22,678 bases of DNA, from NCBI GenBank assembly GCA_031406795.1, contig JANOHV010000116.1, positions 1-22,678 on the forward strand, written 5' to 3'. This DNA comes from DATDCY01 sp031406795 [NCBI: Candidatus Rokuibacteriota bacterium] (lineage in GTDB: Bacteria > JAUVQV01). A model generated the notes under the pieces. It was given only the letters and a program-made list of their open reading frames with translations. It was not told where the DNA came from and did not search any database. The position numbers were made by a program, and so were the translations under genes. Below, one piece after another: positions 1-8,803 of the stretch; the stretch's first letter is position 1; the number at the start of each line of letters is the position of its first letter.

Positions 1-115
1 AGGGCCCAGGTGCAAGGAAGGCGACAAGCAGATGCCGAGACGCACTGGTGTGCGTCGCAGGCAGATGCGCGGAGCCTGACGCCGCAGATGGGCCCTTTTC
101 AGCGGCCGTCACGGT
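1..115. repeat. REP-like hairpin repeat, copy 1 (3' of spoVG)
   Basis: This copy shares its edges and layout with 7032-7150 and its right edge with 6981-7015. The ends form an imperfect terminal inverted repeat: AGGGCCCAGGTGCAAGG at the left against CGCCGCAGATGGGCCCT at the right. Inside is a perfect 7-bp hairpin, GACGCAC (39-45), loop TGGT, GTGCGTC (50-56). Three of these seven base pairs differ in copy 2, with both sides changed so that pairing is kept. The right edge contains the spoVG stop codon and its last codons. The element may extend left of the window. A role in transcription termination or mRNA 3'-end protection is inferred. Confidence 0.75.
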
Positions 116-397
116 CCGTCGCGGGCTGCCAGCCTGCGACGCGCTTGAACTCGCCGATCACCGCGCTGTGGATGGCCCGGCGCGCCTCGCGCGTCAGGGG
201 CACGACCATCTCGACGAGCTTCTCCCGGCGCGCCCGCTGGGCGGGATACCCGACAAAGAGCCCGCGGCTCCCGGTCTCCATGACACGCAGGCCGCGCAGC
301 AGCAGGCCGCCGTCGATCTCGATCTCGGCATAGGCCACGGTGCGACCGCCGGCTTCGCGTGTCTCGAACGGGAAGATGCGCACCGCCGTGATGTTCA

Positions 398-398
<1 letters not shown>
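99..398 (-). CDS. spoVG: SpoVG family nucleic-acid-binding protein
   Basis: The 99-residue product matches SpoVG in length and pattern: an N-terminal MNITAVRIFPF strand, then a central GLRVMETGSRGLFVGYP segment that corresponds to the conserved core, and a C-terminal helix. SpoVG proteins are small site-specific DNA/RNA-binding regulators, first known from Bacillus sporulation but widespread elsewhere. The ATG at 398 overlaps by one base the TGA of the diguanylate cyclase gene upstream (TGATG), and no separate ribosome binding site is visible, so translation is probably coupled. The last residues (DRDGR) and the stop codon are encoded by the edge of the REP-like repeat, so the native C-terminus was probably altered by insertion of that repeat. 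The target in this organism cannot be read from sequence. Confidence 0.88.
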
Positions 399-2657
<2,259 letters not shown>

Positions 2658-2665
<8 letters not shown>

Positions 2666-3701
2666 CCCCGGCGAGACACCGCGCGATGGAGCGCCGGTAG
2701 GGCGCTCTCAGAACCCCGCGCTCGGTGATGATGCCGCTCACGTAGCGCGCGGGGGTCACGTCGAACGCCGGGTTGAGCGCCGGGACTCCGGGAGGCGTCA
2801 ACCGGCGGCCGCCGGGGTGCGTAACCTCCGAAGCGTGGCGCTCCTCGATCGGGATCGCGTCGCCGTCCATCAGGTCCGGGTCGAACGTGCTCACGGGGGC
2901 GGCCACATAGAACGGCACGCGATTGGTGCAGGCCAGAACCGCCACCTGGTAGGTGCCGATCTTGTTGGCGACATCCCCGTTCGCGGCGATGCGGTCGGCG
3001 CCGACAACCACCTTCTGCACCGCGCCCTTGCGCAGGAAGTACCCGGCGGCCGTGTCCGCGATGACGGTCACCGGGATCCCGTCACGCGAGAGTTCCCACG
3101 CCGTGAGTTTGGCGCCCTGGCATCGCGGACGAGTTTCGTCGGCGAGCACGGAAATCCGCTTGCCCTCTTCCCAGGCGGCCCGGATCACCCCGAGGGCGGT
3201 GCCGAAACCGGCCGTCGCCAGCGCGCCGGCATTGCAGTGGGTGAGTATGACGTCCCCGTCGTCGATCAGCACCGCGCCGTGTCGGCCCATCGCGCGGTTG
3301 ATCGCGATGTCCTCGTCGAGAATGCGCACGGCCTCAGCCTCCAGCTCCGCGGCGATCTCGCGGGGCGGGCGGGCGGCCTCGGCCTCGATCAGCCGGCGCA
3401 TCCGCGCGAGCGCCCAGAAGAGGTTGACCGCGGTCGGCCGCGAACCGGCGAGCAGCCGCTCGGCCTTGACCAGCTCGCGGTGAAAGGCGGCGGGGCCGAG
3501 CCCGGCGGCCTGGCGGGCGGCGAGCGCCATGCCGAAGGCTGCGGTGACGCCGATGGCGGGAGCCCCGCGCACGAGCATCTTGCTGATCGCCCCGGTCACC
3601 TCCCGCACGGTCCGCAGCGGGCGATAGATCACCTTCTCGGGCAGCAGGGTCTGGTCCAGCAGGTCCAGCCGGCCCTTGTTCCAGCGCATGGTCTCGACCA
3701 T
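2658..3701 (-). CDS. mtnA: Methylthioribose-1-phosphate isomerase
   Basis: The 347-residue product is the aldose-ketose isomerase of the methionine salvage pathway (5-methylthioribose-1-phosphate to methylthioribulose-1-phosphate), cytosolic. Family landmarks include DQTLLP near the start, VRGAPAIG (44-51), the catalytic cysteine in LTHCNAG (C156), [10 protein letters not shown], and the catalytic aspartate in VVGADRI (D236). Length is typical of MtnA. Two adjacent ATG codons (3704 and 3701) follow GGGGAGGA. The second gives the usual spacing and the usual MVETMRW N-terminus, so I chose it; the open frame continues upstream but with no family similarity. It lies between yacP and the diguanylate cyclase gene, probably in one operon. 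No other methionine-salvage gene is present in the window. Confidence 0.94.
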
Positions 3702-3750
3702 CATTCCTCCCCGGGAGATCGCGGAAAAAGGTAAATAGCAGGAACGACTG

Positions 3751-3782
3751 CGCCGGCTCCGGACCCTCGCCCGGAGCCGGCG
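3751..3782 (-). terminator. 12-bp GC-rich hairpin between yacP and mtnA
   Basis: A perfect 12-bp inverted repeat, CGCCGGCTCCGG (3751-3762) and CCGGAGCCGGCG (3771-3782) with an 8-base loop, starts one base after the yacP-like stop codon. The nearest T-run on the minus strand is about 25 bases downstream, so it is not a canonical intrinsic terminator. It could be a weak or Rho-assisted terminator or an mRNA-stabilising stem that sets different levels of yacP and mtnA. Confidence 0.6.
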
Positions 3783-3783
3783 G

Positions 3784-4257
3784 TCATTCCCGCTTGAAGA
3801 CTTCCAGCCATTCGGCGACTTCGACGGCATCCGGCGCCTCCGGCTTCTCGGCGGCCGGTTCGTCGACGAAGGCAGTGGCGACTTCGGCGAGAAAGGCGGG
3901 GCTGCGGACCCCCTTCGCGCCACTGCTCACGATGGCGCGCAGCACGACTTCGTCCGAGGTGACCACCTCGATCTCCGTCGGCCGGGCGGCGGAGCGAACT
4001 TTGCGCGTGATGACCGCGTCGGCCGTCTCGCCGAGCGCCCACTCCACCTCGATCCCCAGCTGGGTGTAGCGGCGCGGCCCACTGGCCAGCCGGCCGTAGT
4101 GCCCGTCGAAGACGACCAGCGTCGCCTGCCGGCTGCGGCGGCGGGAGCGGTAGGAGGAAAGCAGGCGCAGCAGCCGGTCTTCCTTGTCGGGGAGCGCGAG
4201 CGTCAGCCCGAACTCGCCAGCCGCGCCGATGACATTGTAGCCGTCGATGATGCGCAC
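3784..4257 (-). CDS. yacP: NYN-domain ribonuclease, YacP/Rae1-like
   Basis: The 157-residue product has the PIN-like NYN fold of YacP (Rae1) proteins: N-terminal [10 protein letters not shown] with the first metal-binding aspartate, a central LVVFDGHYG strand, [12 protein letters not shown], and [20 protein letters not shown] near the last acidic site. Rae1 of Bacillus cleaves mRNA on the ribosome; that role here is inferred from family. I chose the GTG at 4257 because GGGAGGGGGC lies directly upstream and the fold begins at once after it. The open frame extends to 4383 without recognisable domain sequence. It is the first gene of a minus-strand run with mtnA, and is divergent from rnr, another ribonuclease gene. 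Confidence 0.82.
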   Translation of the reverse strand: MRIIDGYNVIGAAGEFGLTLALPDKEDRLLRLLSSYRSRRRSRQATLVVFDGHYGRLASGPRRYTQLGIEVEWALGETADAVITRKVRSAARPTEIEVVTSDEVVLRAIVSSGAKGVRSPAFLAEVATAFVDEPAAEKPEAPDAVEVAEWLEVFKRE

Positions 4258-4470
4258 GCCCCCTCCCGGTTCCTCAAGCAGCCCGTTCCCCCGCGATTGA
4301 TTATCCTCTTCGGCCGGGCCGCACGCAAGCGTCCCCCTGTTGTTTTTCGGGTCTTGTGGCTTACACCGGACCGTGCTGCTCACTGCAAGCGTTGTCTGAC
4401 CGGTGCCCCCTGCTCTTCGCGAGCGAAATCAGGCTTTTCCCGGTGAGTTGAGATGCCTGCGGTACTGCTG

Positions 4471-4492
4471 GATCCGCGCGTGCGCGCGGATC
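4471..4492. promoter_or_regulatory. Perfect 22-bp palindrome upstream of rnr
   Basis: GATCCGCGCG (4471-4480) and CGCGCGGATC (4483-4492) form a perfect 10-bp inverted repeat around a central TG. It lies 43 bases before the rnr start codon, directly upstream of the candidate -35 box, in a divergent intergenic region of 277 bases. It could be an operator for a dimeric regulator or a hairpin. No T-run follows, so it is not an intrinsic terminator. Confidence 0.6.
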
Positions 4493-4497
4493 TAGGC

Positions 4498-4527
4498 CTG
4501 ACATTTTCCGCCGCCTGATGGTATTCT
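4498..4527 (+). promoter_or_regulatory. Candidate rnr promoter (leaderless?)
   Basis: CTGACA (4498-4503) and TATTCT (4522-4527) are spaced by 18 bases. This would place the transcription start within one or two bases of the rnr ATG at 4535, which has only a weak ribosome binding site (CCAGGG). If correct, the message would be nearly leaderless. The -10 match is moderate. Confidence 0.35.
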
Positions 4528-4534
4528 CCAGGGC

Positions 4535-6832
4535 ATGCCATCCCAGAACGACGCGCTGCGCGACCAGGTGCTCGTCCTGCTGCGCGCAAAAGGCGCGCAT
4601 CCGATGAGCCTTCGCGACATCCAGCACCTGCTCAAAGTGTCCCCGGACGGGAAGCGCGACCTGCAGTCGCTGTTGCGCCGGCTGTGCGAATCCGGGGACC
4701 TGGTCCGCACCCGCGGCAAACGCTTCGGCGTCAGCGCCGAGATGAATCTCGCGCCCGGGCGCCTCCAGATGCATCCGGACGGGTACGGCTTCGTGGTCCT
4801 GGACGAGAAAGCCACCGGGGATGTTTTCGTCAAGGCGCGCGAGGTGGCCGGCGCGATGCACGGGGATCGCGTCCTCGTGCGCATCGAGCAGGAGATTCCC
4901 GGCGGTCGAGGCCCGGAGGGCAGCATCGTACGCGTACTCCAGCGCGCGCGCGCCAGCGTCGTCGGCCGGATCGAGCGCACTGGTGAATACGCCTACCTGA
5001 CACCCGCCGACCCGCGCCTGACACAGGACGTCTTCATTCCGGATGGCCGCGTCGGTGAGGCGCGGACCGGGCAGATGGTCGTCGCCGAAATCACCGCGTG
5101 GCCGGCGGCCAGGCGCCCCGCGGAGGCGACCGTCGTCGAGGTCCTCGGTGACGAGGGCGCCCCCGGCGTCGCCGAGGAAGTGATCATCCGGCAGTTCGAC
5201 CTGCCGCATCGTTTCCCGCGTCGCGTGCTCGTCGACGCCGAGACCGTGCCCGCCGAAGTCGGCAGCGCCGAACGCGCCGGGCGTTCCGACCTGCGCGGGT
5301 TGCTGACGGTGACCATCGACGGCGAGACCGCCCGCGATTTCGACGACGCCATCTCGCTCGAGTTCACGCCCAAGGGGACCTGGCTGTTGCGCGTGCACAT
5401 CGCCGACGTTTCGCATTACGTCCCCGAGGGTGGCGCGATGGATCGGGAGGCGTTCGCTCGCGGCACCAGCATCTACTTCCCCGGCCGCGTGCTGCCAATG
5501 CTCCCGGAGCGGCTCTCGAACGGCATCTGCAGCCTCAACCCCGGGGTCGACCGCCTGGCCTTCACGGCGGTGCTCGAGTTCTCGCGACAGGGGAAGCTGC
5601 TCAACCACGATTTCCTCGAGACCGTGATCCACTCCGACGCGCGACTGACGTACACGGCGGTCGCCCGGGCGCTCGAGGGAGGCGACCCGGCGGCGCTGCC
5701 GGCGGTCCCCGGGCTCGCCGAGATGCTCGAACAGGCGAAAGGCCTGGCCCTGGCCATCCGGGACCAGCGGGCCCGCCGCGGCAGCATCGACTTCGACCTG
5801 CCGGAGGAGCAGATCCTGCTCGACCTGCAGGGGAGCATCACGACCATCATCCGTTCCGAGCGCAACATCGCGCACCGCATCATCGAGGAGTTCATGATCG
5901 CCGCCAACGAAGCCGTGGCCGGCTACTTCGGCTGGATGAAGGTGCCCGGCATCTACCGGGTGCACGAGGTCCCTTCGCAGGAGAAACTCGCCGCCTTCGC
6001 CGAATTCGCGGCGGGGTTCGGCCACAAGATCCGTCTCCCGCTCGAGCCGACCTCGCGGTTTTTCGCCGACTTCATCGAAACGCTCCGCGGGCGGCCGGAG
6101 GAGCGCGTGCTCAACGAGGTTCTGCTGCGCAGCATGAAACAGGCGGTCTACGCGGCCGAAAATATCGGCCACTTCGGACTGGCGAGCACGGGCTACACGC
6201 ACTTCACCTCGCCGATCAGGCGCTACCCCGACCTGGTCGTCCACCGGCTGCTGCGCGAACTCGTGCGCCGCGGCCGTTTCACCCCGGCGCACGCGGAGGA
6301 ACTCGACGCCACGCTGCCGGAGACCGCGGCCCACTGTTCCGCGCGCGAGCGCACGGCGACGGAGGCCGAACGCGAGGTCGTCAATCTGCACAAGACGGAG
6401 TATCTCGCGCGACGGGTCGGCGAGACAGCCGCCGGTTTCATCACCGGCGTGACCCACTTCGGACTCTTCGTGCAGCTGGCCGACGTGCCGGTGGAGGGGC
6501 TGGTGCACGTGAGCACGCTCGGGGACGACTATTACAAGCACCGGGAGGACTTGCGCGCGCTGGTCGGCACCAACACGGGGACGACGTTTCGTCACGGCGA
6601 CGCGGTCACGGTGAAGATCGCCGCGGTGAACACCGCTCTGCGCCGGGCGGACTTCATACTGGTGCGCGAGCGCACCGGCGCGGTGGACGCCGCCACGCCC
6701 GCGCCCGCCCGCGGCGCGCGCCCGGCCCGCGCGACGCGCGGGCAGAAATCGGAATCTCGCCGTCCTGCCGCGGCACAGCCCGCCGCGGCGGCGAAACCGA
6801 AGTCCAGCCGCCGCGGCCGCCGCTCCCGCTGA
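4535..6832 (+). CDS. rnr: Ribonuclease R (3'-5' exoribonuclease)
   Basis: The 765-residue product is an RNB-family exoribonuclease that degrades structured RNA from the 3' end in the cytosol. Domains in order are an N-terminal winged-helix (about 5-65), cold-shock domains (about 70-215), the RNB catalytic domain with the acidic metal-binding cluster TIDGETARDFDDAIS (D262, D268, D270, D271), and an S1 RNA-binding domain (about 630-712). A basic, low-complexity tail rich in Arg, Ala and Lys ends the protein, as is common in RNase R. The ATG at 4535 gives the standard N-terminus; the ribosome binding site is weak. The gene is single and divergent from the yacP-like ribonuclease gene. The long opposite-strand ORF is a GC-driven shadow. 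Confidence 0.96.
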   Translation: MPSQNDALRDQVLVLLRAKGAHPMSLRDIQHLLKVSPDGKRDLQSLLRRLCESGDLVRTRGKRFGVSAEMNLAPGRLQMHPDGYGFVVLDEKATGDVFVKAREVAGAMHGDRVLVRIEQEIPGGRGPEGSIVRVLQRARASVVGRIERTGEYAYLTPADPRLTQDVFIPDGRVGEARTGQMVVAEITAWPAARRPAEATVVEVLGDEGAPGVAEEVIIRQFDLPHRFPRRVLVDAETVPAEVGSAERAGRSDLRGLLTVTIDGETARDFDDAISLEFTPKGTWLLRVHIADVSHYVPEGGAMDREAFARGTSIYFPGRVLPMLPERLSNGICSLNPGVDRLAFTAVLEFSRQGKLLNHDFLETVIHSDARLTYTAVARALEGGDPAALPAVPGLAEMLEQAKGLALAIRDQRARRGSIDFDLPEEQILLDLQGSITTIIRSERNIAHRIIEEFMIAANEAVAGYFGWMKVPGIYRVHEVPSQEKLAAFAEFAAGFGHKIRLPLEPTSRFFADFIETLRGRPEERVLNEVLLRSMKQAVYAAENIGHFGLASTGYTHFTSPIRRYPDLVVHRLLRELVRRGRFTPAHAEELDATLPETAAHCSARERTATEAEREVVNLHKTEYLARRVGETAAGFITGVTHFGLFVQLADVPVEGLVHVSTLGDDYYKHREDLRALVGTNTGTTFRHGDAVTVKIAAVNTALRRADFILVRERTGAVDAATPAPARGARPARATRGQKSESRRPAAAQPAAAAKPKSSRRGRRSR

Positions 6833-6980
6833 GGGAGCCCTCGCCGGTCCCGTTCGGACTGCGGGGTCCTGACGCTGCGGACTTCCATCGTGCTCACTTT
6901 TTTTCCGCCGATGGAGTCCACCCCTCCGCGCCACCCCCTCGACCCGCACGTGCTGCCGCAAGGCAGCGTGTTCATGAACG

Positions 6981-7015
6981 ACCGCAGATCGCCACTTTTC
7001 AGCGGCCGTAACGGT
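6981..7015. repeat. REP-like hairpin repeat, partial copy 3
   Basis: The right edge of the repeat is recognisable (CCGCAGATC, CTTTTCAGCGGCCGTAACGGT) and matches 7118-7150 and 82-115. I cannot see the left half with confidence; the bases before it (6842-6980) are diverged. It lies about 150 bases after rnr and abuts copy 2, giving a tandem arrangement. Confidence 0.65.
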
Positions 7016-7031
7016 CGCGGAGAGGTCGCTC

Positions 7032-7150
7032 AAAAGGGTCCAGGTGCAAGGCGCACCCCGAAGTGGATTCCGAGGCGGGCTAGTGCCCGCCGCAGGAAGA
7101 CACGAGGAGTGCAACGCCGCAGATGGGCCATTTTCAGCGGCCGTAACGGT
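7032..7150. repeat. REP-like hairpin repeat, copy 2 (3' of tRNA-Leu)
   Basis: The terminal inverted repeats are AAAAGGGTCCAGGTGCAAGG and CGCCGCAGATGGGCCATTTT. The inner stem is GGCGGGC (7074-7080), loop TAGT, GCCCGCC (7085-7091). It starts exactly at the end of the tRNA-Leu gene on the minus strand. Read on that strand, the stem ends in CCCTTTT, so it could terminate the tRNA transcript; the T-rich edges would allow this in both directions. The inner stem differs from copy 1 at three pairs, all compensated, which argues for selection on folding. Confidence 0.78.
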
Positions 7151-7236
7151 GGTGCCGAAGGGGGGACTTGAACCCCCACAAGCTTGCGCTCACATGACCC
7201 TGAATCATGCGCGTCTGCCAATTCCGCCACTTCGGC
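7150..7236 (-). tRNA. tRNA-Leu (anticodon CAG)
   Basis: The 87-base gene on the minus strand folds as a class II tRNA. The acceptor stem is GCCGAAG with CTTCGGC, the anticodon arm is ATGAT TCAGG GTCAT with anticodon CAG reading CUG leucine codons, there is a long variable arm, and the T-arm is GGGGG TTCAAGT CCCCC. The discriminator base is A and the CCA end is encoded. It is followed immediately by a REP-like repeat. No integrase or duplicated 3' segment is visible, so there is no sign that it is used as an attachment site. Confidence 0.97.
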
Positions 7237-7650
7237 ACTTCTTGTGGGGCGAGTTATACCTGCGCGCCTGCCGGATGTCAATTGCCCGGCGTGCTTCCTT
7301 CAGGCAGCCGCCGGCACTTCAGCCGACGTTCGGCCACCGACATGACGACCGCATTTACTCGGGTTTCAGGCGAGAAAGTGCTTGTCACCTTCGGGCCGTT
7401 TGACGCAAGGTCAGTCCTTCATTGCCCGTCGCCGCGGGAAGAAGATCATCCTCACCCTGGTCGAGTAGTCTGTCCGTCGCCGCACTGCCGGGGGGGCGTC
7501 CCGCCCCCCGTTGAGCGGCGCCATCTTGCGCACTGGACCGCGCACGAGTACGCAGCGGCCGCGCCATCGCTTGACCGGACGCTGGGCACTTCCTCATGTT
7601 GATTCACAAGTAATTGTTATTGTGCAGTTAATCATAAGCGCTCGGCGTCT
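7237..7650. other. Intergenic region with GC hairpin, no gene seen
   Basis: No convincing coding sequence is present between the tRNA and the cytochrome promoter. The only clear structure is a hairpin, GGGGGGCG (7491-7498), loop TCC, CGCCCCCC (7502-7509), with no T-run after it. Base composition turns AT-richer from about 7600 toward the promoter. Confidence 0.6.
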
Positions 7651-7658
7651 TTGACTTT

Positions 7659-7707
7659 ATGCCGGGACGGCACGTCTATTGCATTTTCCCGGCATGGGCG
7701 TTATTAT
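7659..7707 (+). promoter_or_regulatory. Promoter spanned by a 9-bp inverted repeat
   Basis: TTGCAT (7679-7684) and TATTAT (7702-7707) are spaced by exactly 17 bases, a good sigma70-type promoter for the multiheme cytochrome gene, whose ATG is at 7756. A perfect inverted repeat, ATGCCGGGA (7659-7667) and TCCCGGCAT (7687-7695), has its arms on either side of the -35 box, with the second arm in the spacer. A regulator bound there would block or remodel polymerase binding. An alternative -35, TTGACT at 7651-7656, lies just upstream. Confidence 0.6.
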
Positions 7708-7755
7708 AGCAGACCATTGTGGTATGGATACGATAGGGTGCGAGGAGCGGTGGGA

Positions 7756-8682
7756 ATGAATCCAGTGCGGTTATGGTTGACGGGCGTGGCAATGGTTTTC
7801 GCCGGCATGGCCGCGGTTCCGGTCGCTCCCATTCGGGCGGAGGAGCCACCCTGCTTCGAGTGCCACGATGATTTCCCTCAGAAGATGAAATCCTACAAGT
7901 TTACCCACGACCCCGCGGCCGGGGGCGAGTGCACCGCCTGCCACCTCGACCACAAGGACGAGGAGAAACTGATGCTCGTCAGGGAAGGCGCGGCTCTCTG
8001 CTACGAGTGCCACGACGACCTGGCCGTCGGAGCTTCGGTCCACTCCCCGGTGGCGGATGGCAAGTGCACCGCCTGCCACAACCCCCACGGTTCGGGAACC
8101 AAGAAGCTGCTCGTCGCGGCCGGTCGCACACTCTGCGAAAAATGCCACGGCGCGAGTCCGGAGTTCAAGGGGCGGGTCACCCACGCCCCGATCGACGACG
8201 GGTGCAGCGACTGCCATCGCCCGCACGCCTCGGAAAACAAGGGTCTGCTCGCAAAGAATCTCCTCACCGATCGACTGGCGCTCTTCGACCCCAAGCAGGC
8301 GGCCCTTTGTCTCGAATGCCACGAGTTGGAGACGTTCACCAAGCCGCAGACCGAAGATACCGGCTTTCGCATGGGGACGCTGAACCTCCACGCGCTGCAC
8401 CTCAACGGCGGCGCCGTGCCGAACAAGTACGGGATCATCAAGAAGAAGGACGGCCAGACTTGCTTCGCCTGCCACCTCCCGCACACCGCGCATCAGGACA
8501 AGCTGCTGCGCACCGAGTACCAGTGCACCGGGGTCTTCTGCTACACGATGCGCTACGTCCCGAACGCGAACGGGGGCACCTGCATCGTCGGGTGTCACAA
8601 GCCGAAAGCCTATTCGCGGACGGGAGTGGATCCGAACGCGACGGCCGGCACTACCCCCGGGGAGAAGCCGCTCGCCCGTTAG
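7756..8682 (+). CDS. Secreted multiheme c-type cytochrome (paired CXXCH)
   Basis: The 308-residue product starts with a signal peptide (hydrophobic 5-22, cleavage near 28). It has eight CXXCH heme sites, at C33, C59, C82, C104, C127, C150, C185 and C236, plus one CIVGCH (CX3CH) at C276 that may be a ninth, unusual site. Most sites come in pairs about 20-28 residues apart, as in the doubled-CXXCH domain family of periplasmic or outer-surface electron carriers. Near the C-terminus CTGVFCYTMRY adds two non-heme cysteines. The ATG at 7756 follows GAGGAG with good spacing; the open frame begins at 7651 but that is upstream of the promoter -10. Substrate or redox partner cannot be told; respiratory or extracellular electron transfer is inferred. 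Confidence 0.9.
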   Translation: MNPVRLWLTGVAMVFAGMAAVPVAPIRAEEPPCFECHDDFPQKMKSYKFTHDPAAGGECTACHLDHKDEEKLMLVREGAALCYECHDDLAVGASVHSPVADGKCTACHNPHGSGTKKLLVAAGRTLCEKCHGASPEFKGRVTHAPIDDGCSDCHRPHASENKGLLAKNLLTDRLALFDPKQAALCLECHELETFTKPQTEDTGFRMGTLNLHALHLNGGAVPNKYGIIKKKDGQTCFACHLPHTAHQDKLLRTEYQCTGVFCYTMRYVPNANGGTCIVGCHKPKAYSRTGVDPNATAGTTPGEKPLAR

Positions 8683-8737
8683 CCGCCAGGGCCGCCCGAC
8701 CGGACCCACCCGGGACCGCGCGGGCAGCCGCGGTTCG

Positions 8738-8766
8738 TTGACAAACCCCGACGTGCCCTCTAGATT
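8738..8766 (+). promoter_or_regulatory. Promoter of the HMGL-Cache gene
   Basis: A perfect TTGACA (8738-8743) and TAGATT (8761-8766) are spaced by 17 bases, giving a start near 8773. This lies 31 bases before the ATG at 8804 and rules out the upstream in-frame start codon at 8738 (TTG, part of this -35 box). The preceding 55 bases after the cytochrome stop hold no clear terminator. Confidence 0.65.
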
Positions 8767-8803
8767 AGAATCCCGTTTCGCGAACCGGAGGATGGAGACG
8801 ATC

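Noticed and set aside
4361-7114. 917-codon minus-strand frame opposite rnr
   Set aside because: It mirrors the RNase R gene, with His/Asp/Arg-rich sequence without domains; it is produced by high GC at third positions.
7150-7236. tRNA-Leu as an integration site of an island
   Set aside because: No integrase gene and no second copy of the tRNA 3' end were found in the window; the adjacent sequence is a REP-like repeat.
7491-7509. Intrinsic terminator at the G/C hairpin
   Set aside because: The stem is strong but no T-run follows on either strand, and no gene ends nearby in a matching direction.
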